Of a stretch of 64,000 bases of DNA, positions 8,200 to 20,039 are shown one piece after another; the stretch's first letter is position 1, and the number at the start of each line of letters is the position of its first letter. The stretch is from the NCBI RefSeq assembly GCF_009766065.1, contig NZ_LMUE01000003.1, positions 1 through 64,000 on the forward strand. The letters are read 5' to 3'. The notes beneath the pieces were generated by a model. That model was not told the origin of the DNA. It saw only the letters and a list, made by a program, of their open reading frames with translations, and made no database searches. A program made the translations under genes and the position numbers. Origin of the DNA: Dyella sp. S184 (GTDB taxonomy: Bacteria > Pseudomonadota > Gammaproteobacteria > Xanthomonadales > Rhodanobacteraceae).

Positions 8200-9212
8200 C
8201 CTCCATGCAGCCAACCCAGTCAGAACAGGGTTCGAGCGAGCCCGATCTGTTCGGCATCAACCTGCTCAACTTGGACGGGCCAGCCACAGATTCCCATGCT
8301 GTCAGTTTCGGCAGTCGGTTGCATGCGGCACGTGAAGCGCGCGGGCTGGATATCGAGACTTGTGCGCATACGCTGAAGCTGCCGGCTCGCGTACTGCGCC
8401 AGCTCGAGCACGACACGTACGACGACACCGACTCGAAGGTCTATTTGGCGAGCTATGTCGGCAAATACGGCCGCTACCTTGGTATCAACGAGGTGTCGAT
8501 CCAGGTCGAGATGGATCGCATCAAACAGGTCGAGCCTACCTTGGTGGCGACGGGTGGCATCTCGCATTCGCGTTTCCTGCTTGATCGCTACGCGACCGCA
8601 GCCACTTACGTCGTGCTGACCGCCGTGATCGTGGTGCCGATGATCTGGTTGGGCGTGCGCGGCACGCTCGATCGTGACCTGACCCATCTTGCTCCGCTGG
8701 ACGCCGCCCCGGTGGCGCAGCAGGATGCACCCGCTGCGACCAGCAGTGCAGGTGCTGCGTTGCTTGCCAGCCATGGCCTGGCACAGGTGACGCCAGTGCC
8801 AACAAAGACCGCTCCAGTACAGGCGCCGGCGCAAGATCAGCCTTTGATGGCGTCAATGGCGCCGTTCCCGAGCATGGATAGCGGCAACAGCCTGCCGGCT
8901 TCGCCCCAGCCGGCAGTACCGACTGCCGATGTCGGTGCGGGTAGTCATACCCTGAACCTCAATCTTGCTGCTGCCAGCTGGGTCGAGGTGATCGATGCTG
9001 ACGGTACGCGGCTGGAATACGGCTTGCTGCCTGCCGGTAGCAACAAGATCTATCACAGCGACTATCCGCTGGATGTGCGCATTGGCAATGCCAGTGGAGC
9101 GCAGGTGAATATCGATGGCCAGCCGGTGGGGCTGGACGATTTCCGGCATGCCAATGTGGCGCATTTCCGCGTACAGCTACAGGACGGCAAGGCCTCCGCG
9201 GCCAGCCTCTGA
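8196..9212 (+). CDS. rodZ: RodZ, membrane-anchored cytoskeletal linker
   Basis: A 338-residue bitopic protein. It has a cytoplasmic N-terminal helix-turn-helix (residues ~28-110: FGSRLHAAREARGLDIETCA, ARVLRQLEHDTYDD), one membrane span (~136-155: TYVVLTAVIVVPMIWLGV), an Ala/Pro-rich periplasmic linker, and a C-terminal DUF4115 beta domain (~250-335: AASWVEVIDADG, YPLDVRIGNA). RodZ ties MreB to the elongasome and keeps cells rod shaped. In E. coli and Pseudomonas ispG and hisS follow; here yfgM follows directly after 150 bases. Confidence 0.92.
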   Translation: MTSMQPTQSEQGSSEPDLFGINLLNLDGPATDSHAVSFGSRLHAAREARGLDIETCAHTLKLPARVLRQLEHDTYDDTDSKVYLASYVGKYGRYLGINEVSIQVEMDRIKQVEPTLVATGGISHSRFLLDRYATAATYVVLTAVIVVPMIWLGVRGTLDRDLTHLAPLDAAPVAQQDAPAATSSAGAALLASHGLAQVTPVPTKTAPVQAPAQDQPLMASMAPFPSMDSGNSLPASPQPAVPTADVGAGSHTLNLNLAAASWVEVIDADGTRLEYGLLPAGSNKIYHSDYPLDVRIGNASGAQVNIDGQPVGLDDFRHANVAHFRVQLQDGKASAASL

Positions 9213-9362
9213 TCGCCGCTCCAGGCGCCTCGGACAATCCATTTCGGTTATGCTTGCTCATTGTCCGTTCGAGTACCGAGCGGACGTGATCGGCTTTTCC
9301 TTTTTTACCGCGCCGGCCTATGCACGCGCCTGCGGGTGCGCGGCCTTCTGATTGGTGATTGC
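9213..9362 (+). other. Short rodZ-yfgM junction where ispG and hisS are missing
   Basis: 150 bases with no coding potential. It contains the inverted repeat GGACAAT (9232-9238) / ATTGTCC (9260-9266), which encloses a weak -10-like TTATGCT. No remnant of ispG or hisS is recognisable. This is where those genes sit in E. coli and Pseudomonas. Confidence 0.6.
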
Positions 9363-10013
9363 ATGGCATTTGAAGAATACGACAAGTACGAACAAAGCGA
9401 ATTGGTTCAGAAGTGGTTGCGCGAGAATGGCCTGTCCATCGTCGTCGGCGTGGCGATCGGCCTCGTCGGTATCTTTGGCTGGCAGCAGTGGCGCGGTCAC
9501 CAGGCGAACCATGAGGCTGAGGCTGCCCAGCTGTATCAGCAGGTTCAGATTGCCCTGGCGTCAGGCAAGCCGGATATCGCTACGCCACTCGTCGACCGCT
9601 TGATGACCGATTACGCCAAGTCGCTGTACGCTGTGTTTGCCGTGAGCGACCGCGCCAGGCAACAGGTGCAGGACAAGCAACTGGACAAGGCCGAGATCTC
9701 GCTGGAATGGGCAGAAGGTCACGCTGGTGACCCGGCACTGAAGTCGTTGACCCAGTTGCGCATGGCGCAGGTGGAACTGGCCCGTGACAACGGCGCGGCA
9801 GCGCTGGCAACGCTCGATCGTATTCCGGCCAACAGCTATCGGGGCCTGGCACAGGAACTCCGCGGCGATGTGCTGGTCAAGCTTGGGCGCTCTGACGATG
9901 CGCGCAAGGCCTACCAGACGGCCTTGTCGGCGTTGAGCGAGGAAGCGCCGCAACGCGGTGCCTTGCAGATGAAACTTGATGATTTGGCTACGGCCGGGAA
10001 GCAGGGTGCATGA
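9363..10013 (+). CDS. yfgM: YfgM/ancillary SecYEG translocon subunit, TPR-like
   Basis: A 216-residue inner-membrane protein. After MAFEEYDKYEQSELVQKWLR comes one membrane span (~24-42: SIVVGVAIGLVGIFGW), then a periplasmic helical TPR-like domain with FRGLAQELRGDVLVKLGR-type repeats. In E. coli YfgM joins SecYEG with PpiD and is linked to envelope stress control. The ATG at 9363 matches the conserved family opening. The stop overlaps the bamB start as ATGA, as in other gammaproteobacteria. Confidence 0.9.
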   Translation: MAFEEYDKYEQSELVQKWLRENGLSIVVGVAIGLVGIFGWQQWRGHQANHEAEAAQLYQQVQIALASGKPDIATPLVDRLMTDYAKSLYAVFAVSDRARQQVQDKQLDKAEISLEWAEGHAGDPALKSLTQLRMAQVELARDNGAAALATLDRIPANSYRGLAQELRGDVLVKLGRSDDARKAYQTALSALSEEAPQRGALQMKLDDLATAGKQGA

Positions 10014-11221
10014 AAGCTGAAATGATGAAACGCGTCTTGCTGATCTCACTGACTTCACTGGTAGCCCTTGCTGGCTGCCATTCCTACAAGAAGGCAAACG
10101 TCGAACCGCCGACCCCGTTGGCCAAGGACTTCAAGCCCACGGTCCAGGTGACCAAGTTGTGGACTACCAGCGTAGGTGATGGTGCTGGCAAAAGTGGCGC
10201 ACGTCTGCGCCCGACCGTGGTCGACGGCGTGCTCTACGCCGACAGCACGGACGGTAAGCTGGCTGCGATCGATGCCACCAGCGGCAAGACCCTGTGGTCG
10301 AAGAGCACACGGACCCACGGTTGGTTCGGCTGGGGCGACAAGAAGCGTCAAGATGCCCTGTATGCCGGTGGTCCCGCCGTGGATGGCGACCTGGTGGTGG
10401 TCGGTACACTGGCCGGCCATGTCTATGCCGTGAATGCCAAAGACGGCAGTCCGCGCTGGGATGCCGAGCTGGATTCCGAAGTATTGGCATCACCGGCGAT
10501 TGCGGGTGACCTGGTGCTGGCTCGCACCGAGGACGGTCGCGTCTATGGTCTGGATCGGGCAACCGGCAAGCGTCGCTGGGTATACGACCAGGGCAACGTG
10601 CCGCTGCTGAGTCTGCGCGGCAACGGCAGCCTGCTGGCAGCCAATGGCGTGGTGTTCTTCGGCAGCGACGACGGCAAGCTGATCGCGTTGCGCCAGGACA
10701 ACGGCGCGAAGCTGTGGGAACAAAAACTGTCCAGCGGCGCGGGCCGCACCGATATCGAGCGTCTGAATGATGCCGATGGCTCGATCCTGCTTGATGGCAG
10801 CACCCTCTATGCCGCAGCCTTTCACGGCAACCTGATGGCGGTGGACGGTCCCAGCGGCCGGCCAGTGTGGGGGCATCCGTTCTCCACCTTCACCTCGCTC
10901 GCCGCTACCGGCAATGCGTTGTACGGCGTCAATGAAGATTCAGAAGTGTGGGCATTCGACAAGAGCGGCGGCGCCGATACCTGGAAGAATGTCGCGCTGA
11001 AATACCGCTGGCTCACCGGGCCGGCTGTGCAGGGCGACTACGTCGTCGTCGGTGACATGGAAGGCTATGTGCACTGGCTGCAGGTCGGCGATGGTGCGCT
11101 GGCCGCCCGTGAACGGCTGTCGAAGAAAGTAATCCGCGCCCAGCCGCTGGTGGTGGGTGACATCGTCTACGTCGAAGATGTGAAGGGCCGCATCGGCGCT
11201 TACCGTCTGACCGCGCATTGA
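10010..11221 (+). CDS. bamB: Outer membrane protein assembly lipoprotein BamB
   Basis: A 403-residue PQQ-type eight-bladed beta-propeller lipoprotein of the BAM complex. The signal peptide ends in lipobox LAGC (residue ~22). Blade signatures recur (GKLAAIDATSGKTLWSKS, GHVYAVNAKDGSPRWDAEL, GRVYGLDRATGKRRWVY, GKLIALRQDNGAKLWEQ). It scaffolds BamA during beta-barrel insertion. It overlaps yfgM by 4 bases and is followed by der after 26 bases. Confidence 0.95.
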   Translation: MKAEMMKRVLLISLTSLVALAGCHSYKKANVEPPTPLAKDFKPTVQVTKLWTTSVGDGAGKSGARLRPTVVDGVLYADSTDGKLAAIDATSGKTLWSKSTRTHGWFGWGDKKRQDALYAGGPAVDGDLVVVGTLAGHVYAVNAKDGSPRWDAELDSEVLASPAIAGDLVLARTEDGRVYGLDRATGKRRWVYDQGNVPLLSLRGNGSLLAANGVVFFGSDDGKLIALRQDNGAKLWEQKLSSGAGRTDIERLNDADGSILLDGSTLYAAAFHGNLMAVDGPSGRPVWGHPFSTFTSLAATGNALYGVNEDSEVWAFDKSGGADTWKNVALKYRWLTGPAVQGDYVVVGDMEGYVHWLQVGDGALAARERLSKKVIRAQPLVVGDIVYVEDVKGRIGAYRLTAH

Positions 11222-11247
11222 TCGACCTTCGGAGTCGATGAAATCCC

Positions 11248-12651
11248 ATGCTGCCCGTCGTCGCGCTAGTTGGTCGTCCCAATGTCGGTAAATCGACCCT
11301 TTTCAATGTACTGACGCGCAGCCGTGACGCCCTGGTAGCTGACATGCCGGGCGTCACCCGTGATCGCCACTATGGTGTATGCCGCAGTGGCGAGCGGCCA
11401 TTCGTGGTGGTCGATACCGGCGGTCTGTCCGGCGTCGAGGAGGCGATGGATGTCCTGACTGCCAAGCAGGTACGCCTCGCGATCGAAGAGGCGAACGTGC
11501 TGGTGTTCGTAGTCGATGCCCGTGAAGGCCTGCTGCCGCAGGACTACATCATCCTCAATGAGCTGCGCCGCAGTGGCAAGACCATCATCGCGGCGGTCAA
11601 CAAGACTGACGGGTTGGAAGAAGAGGCCGTGCTGGCGGAGTTCTCTGCCTTCGGTGTCGGCAAGATCCTGCCGTTATCTGCCGCGCATAATCGCGGCACG
11701 TCGGACCTGATCGAGCTGATTCTGCCGCTGCTGCCGGCCGACGAGGAAAGCACGACTGAGGCGGAAGGCGAGGATGGCAGCATCCGCGTGGCCATTGTCG
11801 GTCGCCCGAATGCCGGTAAATCAACCCTGATCAATCGCCTGCTGGGTGAGGAGCGACTAATCGTCTCCGACGTCGCCGGCACCACCCGCGACCCGATTCG
11901 CGTGCCACTGGAACGTGACGGCAAGCGCTACACGCTGATCGACACCGCCGGCATCCGCCGCAAGGCACGAGTCGAGGAAGCCGTCGAGAAATTCAGTGTC
12001 ATCAAGACACTGCAGTCGATTGCCGCCGCCCAGGTCGTGGTGGTGATGATCGATGCCCGCGAGAATCTGGCCGACCAGGATCTCACCCTGATCGGCTACG
12101 CGATGGACGAGGGCCGGGCGCTGGTGATCGCGATCAACAAGTGGGATGGCTTGGACCAGTATCAACGCGACGAGTGCATGCGTGCACTGGATCGTCGACT
12201 GGTGTTCGTCGACTGGGCCAAGCAGGTACATATCTCAGCGCTGCACGGTTCCGGTTTGCGCGAACTGATGCGCGCCATAGTGCGCGCACATGCATCTGCG
12301 ACCAAGGTGCTGGTGTCGTCCGACCTCACCAAGACGCTGGAAAAGGCCTACGAGAGCTACCAGCCGCCGTTGGTGCATGGCCACTCGCCGAAGCTGCGCT
12401 TTGCGCATCCGGGCGGCAACAATCCGCCGACCATCGTGATCCACGGTACCCGCACCAAGCATATTGCACCGGCCTATCAGCGCTATCTGGAGAACTTCTT
12501 CCGCAAGCGCTACAAGCTGGAAGGCACCCCGGTCCGGATTGCCTTCCGCGAAGGCGAAAACCCGTTCGCGGGTCGCAAGAAGGTGCTGACCAAGGAGCAG
12601 GAGCAAAAAGCCCGGCGCCGGGTCAGCGACCTGATCAAGCGCACGCGCTGA
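11248..12651 (+). CDS. der: Ribosome-associated GTPase Der (EngA)
   Basis: A 467-residue double GTPase. G1 motifs are GRPNVGKST near residue 8 and GRPNAGKST near 187. G3 motifs are DTGG and DTAG, and G4 motifs are NKTD and NKWD. A C-terminal KH-like domain (~355-440) follows. Der is needed for 50S subunit maturation. It ends the rlmN-pilF-rodZ-yfgM-bamB-der series. Confidence 0.97.
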   Translation: MLPVVALVGRPNVGKSTLFNVLTRSRDALVADMPGVTRDRHYGVCRSGERPFVVVDTGGLSGVEEAMDVLTAKQVRLAIEEANVLVFVVDAREGLLPQDYIILNELRRSGKTIIAAVNKTDGLEEEAVLAEFSAFGVGKILPLSAAHNRGTSDLIELILPLLPADEESTTEAEGEDGSIRVAIVGRPNAGKSTLINRLLGEERLIVSDVAGTTRDPIRVPLERDGKRYTLIDTAGIRRKARVEEAVEKFSVIKTLQSIAAAQVVVVMIDARENLADQDLTLIGYAMDEGRALVIAINKWDGLDQYQRDECMRALDRRLVFVDWAKQVHISALHGSGLRELMRAIVRAHASATKVLVSSDLTKTLEKAYESYQPPLVHGHSPKLRFAHPGGNNPPTIVIHGTRTKHIAPAYQRYLENFFRKRYKLEGTPVRIAFREGENPFAGRKKVLTKEQEQKARRRVSDLIKRTR

Positions 12652-12689
12652 TCCGTCGGCGCTCCCGCATCTCGTATTAGGCTACGCGA

Positions 12690-13859
12690 ATGAGCGAGCC
12701 CCTGAATCGCGAATCCTGGCTGGACGAACTGCGCCGCCGCGTGCCTGAAATTTCCCCGGCCGAGGCTTTGGCACGGCAGGCCCGTGGCGCCCTGCTGATC
12801 GACGTGCGCGAAGACGCCGAACGTGTCACTGGCACGCCGTCCAATGCGCTGGGCCTTTCGCGCGGCTTCCTCGAGCTGCGCATCGAACAACTCGAAGCAA
12901 ATCGTGATCGCCCGCTGTTGGTGTTCTGCGGCAGCGGCCAGCGTTCGCTGCTCGCCGCCGAGGCATTGCAGCGTATGGGTTATCGCCAGGTGTGCTCGGT
13001 AACCGGCGGATTCAACCGCTGGAAGGCCGAGGGTCTGCCGATATCCGCCAGTGCGCTGGATGCGGATACCACCGAACGCTACGCGCGTCAGTTGCGCCTG
13101 CCGCAGGTGGGCGAAGCAGGGCAGGGCAGACTGGCAACAGCGAAAGTAGTCGTCCTGGGTGCCGGCGGCCTCGGTGCACCGGCAGCGCTGTATCTCGCTG
13201 CTGCCGGTGTGGGCCAGCTCACCCTGATCGATGACGACAAGGTCGAGCGTTCCAACCTGCATCGCCAGATCATCCACGCCGATGCCCGCGTCGGCATGGC
13301 CAAGACCGAATCGGCACGGATCGCGCTGCAGGCGCTCAATCCACGCATCCATATCGAAACCCGCACCGAGCGACTGCAGCCCGATAACGTGGAACGACTG
13401 CTGGCCGATCATGACGTGCTGATCGACGGTGCCGACAATTTCCCTGCGCGCTACCTGCTGGCCGCGGCGTCACTCCGATTGAAACTGCCGATGGTGTACG
13501 GCGCCGTCGAGCGTTTCACCGGCCAGCTCAGCGTATTCGATCCGCGCCGCGACGATTCGCCGTGTTACCGCTGCCTGTTCCCCGAACCGCCTGCCGCCGC
13601 CGATGCGCCGAATTGCAGCGAGGCCGGTGTGCTCGGCGTGCTGCCCGGCATCGTCGGGCTGCTGCAGGCGACCGAAGCATTGAAGCTGATATTGGAGTTG
13701 GGCGAGCCGCTGGTCGGTCGCCTGCTGAGTTTCGATGCGCTCGGCATGCACTTCCGCGAGACGCGCTTGCCGCGGGATCCGACCTGTCCGGGCTGCGCCG
13801 CTGACGCTCCATTCATGGGGTATCGGCAGATCGCAGGGCTTTGCTCGGCTGCGGGTTAG
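12690..13859 (+). CDS. moeB: MoeB/ThiF-type adenylyltransferase with N-terminal rhodanese domain
   Basis: A 389-residue E1-like enzyme. Residues ~15-112 form a rhodanese domain with catalytic loop VFCGSGQRS. Residues ~130-380 are a ThiF/MoeB fold with ATP-binding VLGAGGLGAPAALYLAAAG, conserved RQ (NLHRQIIH), DGADNFPARYL and zinc cysteines in CYRC and CPGC. It should adenylate the C-terminal glycine of a sulphur-carrier protein (MoaD or ThiS), and the rhodanese domain may supply the sulphur. No MoaD, ThiS or moa gene is adjacent. It converges on the GNAT gene with a 4-base overlap. Confidence 0.85.
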   Translation: MSEPLNRESWLDELRRRVPEISPAEALARQARGALLIDVREDAERVTGTPSNALGLSRGFLELRIEQLEANRDRPLLVFCGSGQRSLLAAEALQRMGYRQVCSVTGGFNRWKAEGLPISASALDADTTERYARQLRLPQVGEAGQGRLATAKVVVLGAGGLGAPAALYLAAAGVGQLTLIDDDKVERSNLHRQIIHADARVGMAKTESARIALQALNPRIHIETRTERLQPDNVERLLADHDVLIDGADNFPARYLLAAASLRLKLPMVYGAVERFTGQLSVFDPRRDDSPCYRCLFPEPPAAADAPNCSEAGVLGVLPGIVGLLQATEALKLILELGEPLVGRLLSFDALGMHFRETRLPRDPTCPGCAADAPFMGYRQIAGLCSAAG

Positions 13860-14425
13860 TGCAGGTCGTCCGGCACCAGCGCATACACCGCCGCATCGCG
13901 CGGCTGCTCATGCACCCATAGACGATGGCGTGCAATTCCCTCGAACTTCGCTCCCACCTTTTCAGCCGTACGTCTGCTCGGATGGTTGTCGGGCTGGATG
14001 ATGATCTCGATCCGGATCAGACCCAGTTGTTCGAATCCGAAACGCGCCACGAGCACGGCTGCTGCCGCGGCAATGCCTTCGCGCTGACGCGACTGACGAA
14101 CCCAGTAACCAAGATTGGCACTGCGATGCAGTCGATCAAGCTGATTGAGGCCGGTACCACCCAGCAGCTCGCCGGTGGACGCGTCGAAAATCGGAAGTGC
14201 AAAATGCTCGCCCGCGTGCCAACCGGCCTGGCAATGTTCCACCCAGGCAGTCGCATCGTCGTGTCCATACTCCGCACGGCACCAGGGCAGCCACTGGCCG
14301 ACACTCGCCAGTGATTCGTGGACCGCGCGATATAGCTCGGCAGCATCGTGGTCCTGCCACGGGCGCAGGCGTAGCCGTCCGTCGGTAAGCTCCAGCACTG
14401 GAAGGGGAGTCTCGTGTGTGTCCAT
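13856..14425 (-). CDS. GNAT N-acetyltransferase, RimJ/RimL type
   Basis: A 189-residue acetyltransferase. Family marks are [19 protein letters not shown] at the N-terminus, [17 protein letters not shown] in the acetyl-CoA-binding region (the usual Q/R-x-x-G-x-G/A loop has G-I-A), and the late [23 protein letters not shown]. The substrate cannot be read from sequence; relatives acetylate ribosomal-protein N-termini or small molecules. The gene is convergent with moeB and divergent from folD. Confidence 0.85.
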   Translation of the reverse strand: MDTHETPLPVLELTDGRLRLRPWQDHDAAELYRAVHESLASVGQWLPWCRAEYGHDDATAWVEHCQAGWHAGEHFALPIFDASTGELLGGTGLNQLDRLHRSANLGYWVRQSRQREGIAAAAAVLVARFGFEQLGLIRIEIIIQPDNHPSRRTAEKVGAKFEGIARHRLWVHEQPRDAAVYALVPDDLH

Positions 14426-14491
14426 GCGTGCCTGCGTTTGTGCGCATCAGGTCGAGCCGCGATAATGGGCAACTTCCTGCCAGGCATCAAC

Positions 14492-15361
14492 ATGAGCGCA
14501 CGCATCCTCGACGGCAAACGCATCGCACAGGAATTGCTGGAGCGGTTACGCCTGCGCGTCGCCGATCGCGTGGCGAAGGGCCTGCCCGAGCCCGGGCTGG
14601 CGGTGGTGTTGGTGGGCGACGACGCGGCTTCGTCGGTTTACGTACGCAACAAGCGCAAGGCCTGTCACCAGGTCGGCTTTCGCTCGTTCGACTATGACCT
14701 GCCGTCAAGCACCACGCAGGACGAGCTGTTCGCCCTGATCGACCGCCTCAATGCGGATCCAACCGTGCACGGCATCCTGGTGCAGTCGCCGCTGCCAGAG
14801 CACATCGACGAGGATGCGCTGGTCGATCGCATCGATCCCGACAAGGATGTGGACGGCTTCCAGGCAGTCAACGTAGGGCGCCTCGCGCTGCGTCGCTTCG
14901 GCCTGCGCCCATGCACACCCAAGGGCGTGATGACCCTGCTGGGACATACCGATCGCCCGGTGCGTGGTCAGCATGCAGTGGTTGTCGGTGTGTCCAACCA
15001 TGTAGGCCGTCCGCTGGTGCTGGAGTTGATGATCGCCGGCTGCACCACCACCTGCTGCCATCGCTTCACCCGCGATCTGGAAAGCTTCGTACGGCAGGCC
15101 GATATCCTGGTCGTGGCCGTCGGCAAACCGGGTCTGGTCAAGGGTGAGTGGATCAAGCCGGGTGCGGTGGTGATCGACGTGGGCATCAACCGCCTCGACG
15201 ACGGCCGGCTGGTCGGCGACGTGGATTTCGAGACGGCAGCAGCGCAGGCCAGCTGGATCACGCCTGTCCCTGGCGGCGTCGGCCCGATGACCGTGGCCAC
15301 CTTGATGGAAAACACGCTGGAAGCCGCTGACGCGCGCTCCACGCCACACAAAATCGCCTGA
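14492..15361 (+). CDS. folD: Methylene-THF dehydrogenase / methenyl-THF cyclohydrolase
   Basis: A 289-residue bifunctional one-carbon enzyme interconverting 5,10-methylene- and 10-formyl-tetrahydrofolate with NADP. Visible motifs are the catalytic YVRNK (Tyr, Lys near residues 50-55), [30 protein letters not shown] (nucleotide loop) and [26 protein letters not shown] has Asn where many FolDs have Arg/Lys-Ser. The ATG at 14492 gives the canonical [12 protein letters not shown]; an in-frame ATG at 14465 would add nine residues and is less likely. Confidence 0.95.
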   Translation: MSARILDGKRIAQELLERLRLRVADRVAKGLPEPGLAVVLVGDDAASSVYVRNKRKACHQVGFRSFDYDLPSSTTQDELFALIDRLNADPTVHGILVQSPLPEHIDEDALVDRIDPDKDVDGFQAVNVGRLALRRFGLRPCTPKGVMTLLGHTDRPVRGQHAVVVGVSNHVGRPLVLELMIAGCTTTCCHRFTRDLESFVRQADILVVAVGKPGLVKGEWIKPGAVVIDVGINRLDDGRLVGDVDFETAAAQASWITPVPGGVGPMTVATLMENTLEAADARSTPHKIA

Positions 15362-15411
15362 TCCACGGGCAGCGTTCAGCCAACATCTGGCGAGCATCAT
15401 GGCGAGGCGCG

Positions 15412-16901
<1,490 letters not shown>

Positions 16902-16902
16902 T

Positions 16903-17035
16903 GAGCCGGGAATGGGGAATCGGGAGTGGGGAATCGTTGAAAAGCGACACCCCCGTTTCCTGATTTTCCCGCGCGCGCCGGATACAGCGAACCGGCTTTT
17001 CCATTCCCGATTTTCCATTCCCGATTCCCGGCTCC
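16903..17035. repeat. Intergenic inverted repeat of GGGAATCGGGAAT units, second copy
   Basis: The left arm (16903-16935) contains GAGCCGGGAATGGGGAATC and further GGGAATC units. The right arm (about 17001-17035) is largely its reverse complement, ending ATTCCCGGCTCC. About 65 bases of different sequence lie between. The arms could form a stem of some 30 imperfect base pairs. Arm sequence and layout match the element at 2380-2523, while the loops are unrelated. Confidence 0.78.
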
Positions 17036-17038
17036 CCG

Positions 17039-18616
17039 ATGACCAACATCCATAGCGACAAGATCCTGATCCTCGATTTCGGCGCGCAGTACACGCAGCT
17101 GATCGCCCGTCGTATCCGCGAGCTTGGCGTGTATTGCGAAATCTGGGCCTGGGATCACGAGCCGGCCGAGATCGCCGCGTTCGGGGCGAAGGGCATCATC
17201 CTCTCGGGTGGCCCGGAATCGACCACGCTCGAAGGTGCACCGAAAGCACCGCAGCAGGTATTCGACTCCGGTGTGCCGCTCCTCGGCATCTGCTACGGCA
17301 TGCAGACGATGGCCGCCCAGCTCGGTGGCGCTACCGAGGCCGCTGATGCGCGCGAGTTCGGTCACGCCGAAGTCGACATCGTGGCGACGAGCCGTCTATT
17401 CGACAAACTCAGTGATCATGCCGGCGCGCACAAGCTCGACGTCTGGATGAGCCACGGCGACCACGTCGCCAAGGCGCCGCCCGGCTTCGCAATCACCGGC
17501 ACCACCGACCGCATCCCGGTCGCTGTGATGGAGAACGAGGCCAAGCGCTGGTACGGCGTGCAGTTCCACCCGGAAGTGACACACACCAAGCAGGGCGGGG
17601 CGCTGCTCAAGCGCTTCATCGCCGAGATCTGCGGTTGCGCCACGTTGTGGACCGCCGCCAACATCATCGACGACCAGATCGCCCGTGTGCGCGAACAGGT
17701 CTGCGACGATCACGTGCTGCTGGGTCTGTCCGGTGGTGTCGATTCCTCAGTGGTCGCCGCCCTGCTGCACAAGGCGATCGGCGATCGGCTCACCTGCGTC
17801 TTCGTCGACACCGGCCTGCTGCGCTGGCAGGAAGGCGACCAGGTGATGGCCACCATGGCCGAGCACATGGGCGTCAAGGTCATCCGGGTCAACGCGGCGG
17901 ATCGTTACTTCAAGGCACTCGAAGGCGTGGCTGACCCGGAAGCCAAGCGCAAGATCATCGGCGGCCTGTTCGTGGAGATCTTCGACGAGGAGTCGAGCAA
18001 GATCACCGCCGACGGCAGCAACGTGAAGTGGCTGGCGCAAGGCACCATTTACCCCGACGTGATCGAGTCGGCCGGCAGCAAGACCGGCAAGGCCCACGTC
18101 ATCAAAAGCCACCACAACGTCGGCGGCCTGCCGGCGCACATGAAGCTCAAACTGGTCGAGCCGTTGCGCGAACTGTTCAAGGACGAGGTGCGCCGTATCG
18201 GCGTGGAACTCGGCCTGCCGCGCGCGATGGTCTATCGCCATCCGTTCCCTGGTCCGGGTTTGGGTGTGCGCATCCTGGGCGAAGTGAAGCGCGAATACGC
18301 CGAACTGCTGGCCCAGGCCGATGCGATCTTCATCGACGAATTGCGCAAGGCCGACCTGTACGACAAGACCAGCCAGGCGTTCGCAGTATTCCTGCCGGTG
18401 AAGTCGGTGGGCGTGGTCGGTGATGCGCGTGCCTATGAATGGGTGATCGCACTGCGCGCCGTGGAGACCATCGATTTCATGACGGCGCACTGGGCACACC
18501 TGCCGTACGAGTTTCTTGGCAAAGTTTCAAACCGAATAATCAATGAGTTACGTGGTGTTTCTCGTGTCGTTTATGACATCAGCGGCAAGCCACCTGCCAC
18601 GATCGAGTGGGAATAA
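17039..18616 (+). CDS. guaA: GMP synthase (glutamine-hydrolysing)
   Basis: A 525-residue two-domain enzyme converting XMP to GMP. The N-terminal class I glutamine amidotransferase has nucleophile Cys in LLGICYGMQ and the His/Glu pair in [11 protein letters not shown]. The PP-loop ATP pyrophosphatase has [16 protein letters not shown]. The C-terminal dimerisation domain ends PPATIEWE. The ATG at 17039 falls right after the repeat arm, with the CTCCCCG region leaving only a weak ribosome-binding match. Confidence 0.97.
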   Translation: MTNIHSDKILILDFGAQYTQLIARRIRELGVYCEIWAWDHEPAEIAAFGAKGIILSGGPESTTLEGAPKAPQQVFDSGVPLLGICYGMQTMAAQLGGATEAADAREFGHAEVDIVATSRLFDKLSDHAGAHKLDVWMSHGDHVAKAPPGFAITGTTDRIPVAVMENEAKRWYGVQFHPEVTHTKQGGALLKRFIAEICGCATLWTAANIIDDQIARVREQVCDDHVLLGLSGGVDSSVVAALLHKAIGDRLTCVFVDTGLLRWQEGDQVMATMAEHMGVKVIRVNAADRYFKALEGVADPEAKRKIIGGLFVEIFDEESSKITADGSNVKWLAQGTIYPDVIESAGSKTGKAHVIKSHHNVGGLPAHMKLKLVEPLRELFKDEVRRIGVELGLPRAMVYRHPFPGPGLGVRILGEVKREYAELLAQADAIFIDELRKADLYDKTSQAFAVFLPVKSVGVVGDARAYEWVIALRAVETIDFMTAHWAHLPYEFLGKVSNRIINELRGVSRVVYDISGKPPATIEWE

Positions 18617-19183
<567 letters not shown>

Positions 19184-19190
19184 GTCGCCG

Positions 19191-20030
19191 CTACAGGAAG
19201 GCCAGCGCCTGCGCACAGGATTGCTCGACCTTGAGGCTCAGTAGCGTATCGGCGCGGGTATGCCCGATGTTCACTGCAGCGATGGGCTTGCCGGCGCGCG
19301 CGGCGGCATGCACAAAACGGTAGCCTGAAAACACCATCAGCGATGAACCGACTACCAGCACGGCATCGGCGGCGTACAATGCCTGCATGCTGGCATCCAC
19401 TCGATCGCGCGGCACATTTTCTCCGAAGAACACCACGTCCGGCTTCTGCAGTCCGCCGCAATGGCGACAGGCAGGGATTTCAAAGCTGGAGAAATCCTGC
19501 ACTTCCAGGTCGGCATCGCCATCCGGTGCATCCGCCGCTTCCAGATCCGCCCAGGCGGGATTCATCTGCAACAGTTCGGCTTGGAAAACGTCACGCGACA
19601 GCCGTTGTTCGCAGCCCAGGCAACGCACCACATCCATCCGGCCATGCAGGTCGATCACATGGTGGCTGCCGGCGGCTTGATGCAGTCGATCCACATTCTG
19701 CGTCAATAGAAGTGCGAGTTTTCCCTGCTGCTCGAGCCGGGCCAAGGCATGATGTGCGGCATTGGGTATGGCACGTCCAAACCGACGCCAGCCGATGAGG
19801 CTGCGTGCCCAGTAGCGCTGGCGCGTAGCCAGTGCACCGACGAATGCCTGGTATGTCACCGGCGGAGAACGCTTCCAGTCGCCCCTGGCATCACGGTAGT
19901 CGGGGATACCCGAATCCGTGCTGCAGCCTGCACCCGTCAGCACAAACAGACGATGATGGGCAGCCACAAAATCGGATAGCTGCGCACTATCTGTCACTGT
20001 CTCGGATGTAGGAACGACGATGGCCGACAT
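19191..20030 (-). CDS. Sir2-family NAD-dependent protein deacylase
   Basis: A 279-residue sirtuin. The NAD-binding motif TGAGCSTDSGIPDYRD (residues ~32-47), TQNVDRLH, the catalytic His in HGRMD, a zinc pair CLGC...CRHC and the GSSLMVFSGYRF and VNIGHTRAD segments are all present. The sequence resembles class II (SIRT4-like) sirtuins more than CobB. It would remove acyl groups from lysines using NAD. It runs in the same direction as ispA, which ends 10 bases upstream. Confidence 0.92.
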   Translation of the reverse strand: MSAIVVPTSETVTDSAQLSDFVAAHHRLFVLTGAGCSTDSGIPDYRDARGDWKRSPPVTYQAFVGALATRQRYWARSLIGWRRFGRAIPNAAHHALARLEQQGKLALLLTQNVDRLHQAAGSHHVIDLHGRMDVVRCLGCEQRLSRDVFQAELLQMNPAWADLEAADAPDGDADLEVQDFSSFEIPACRHCGGLQKPDVVFFGENVPRDRVDASMQALYAADAVLVVGSSLMVFSGYRFVHAAARAGKPIAAVNIGHTRADTLLSLKVEQSCAQALAFL

Positions 20031-20039
20031 GTGAGGGGG

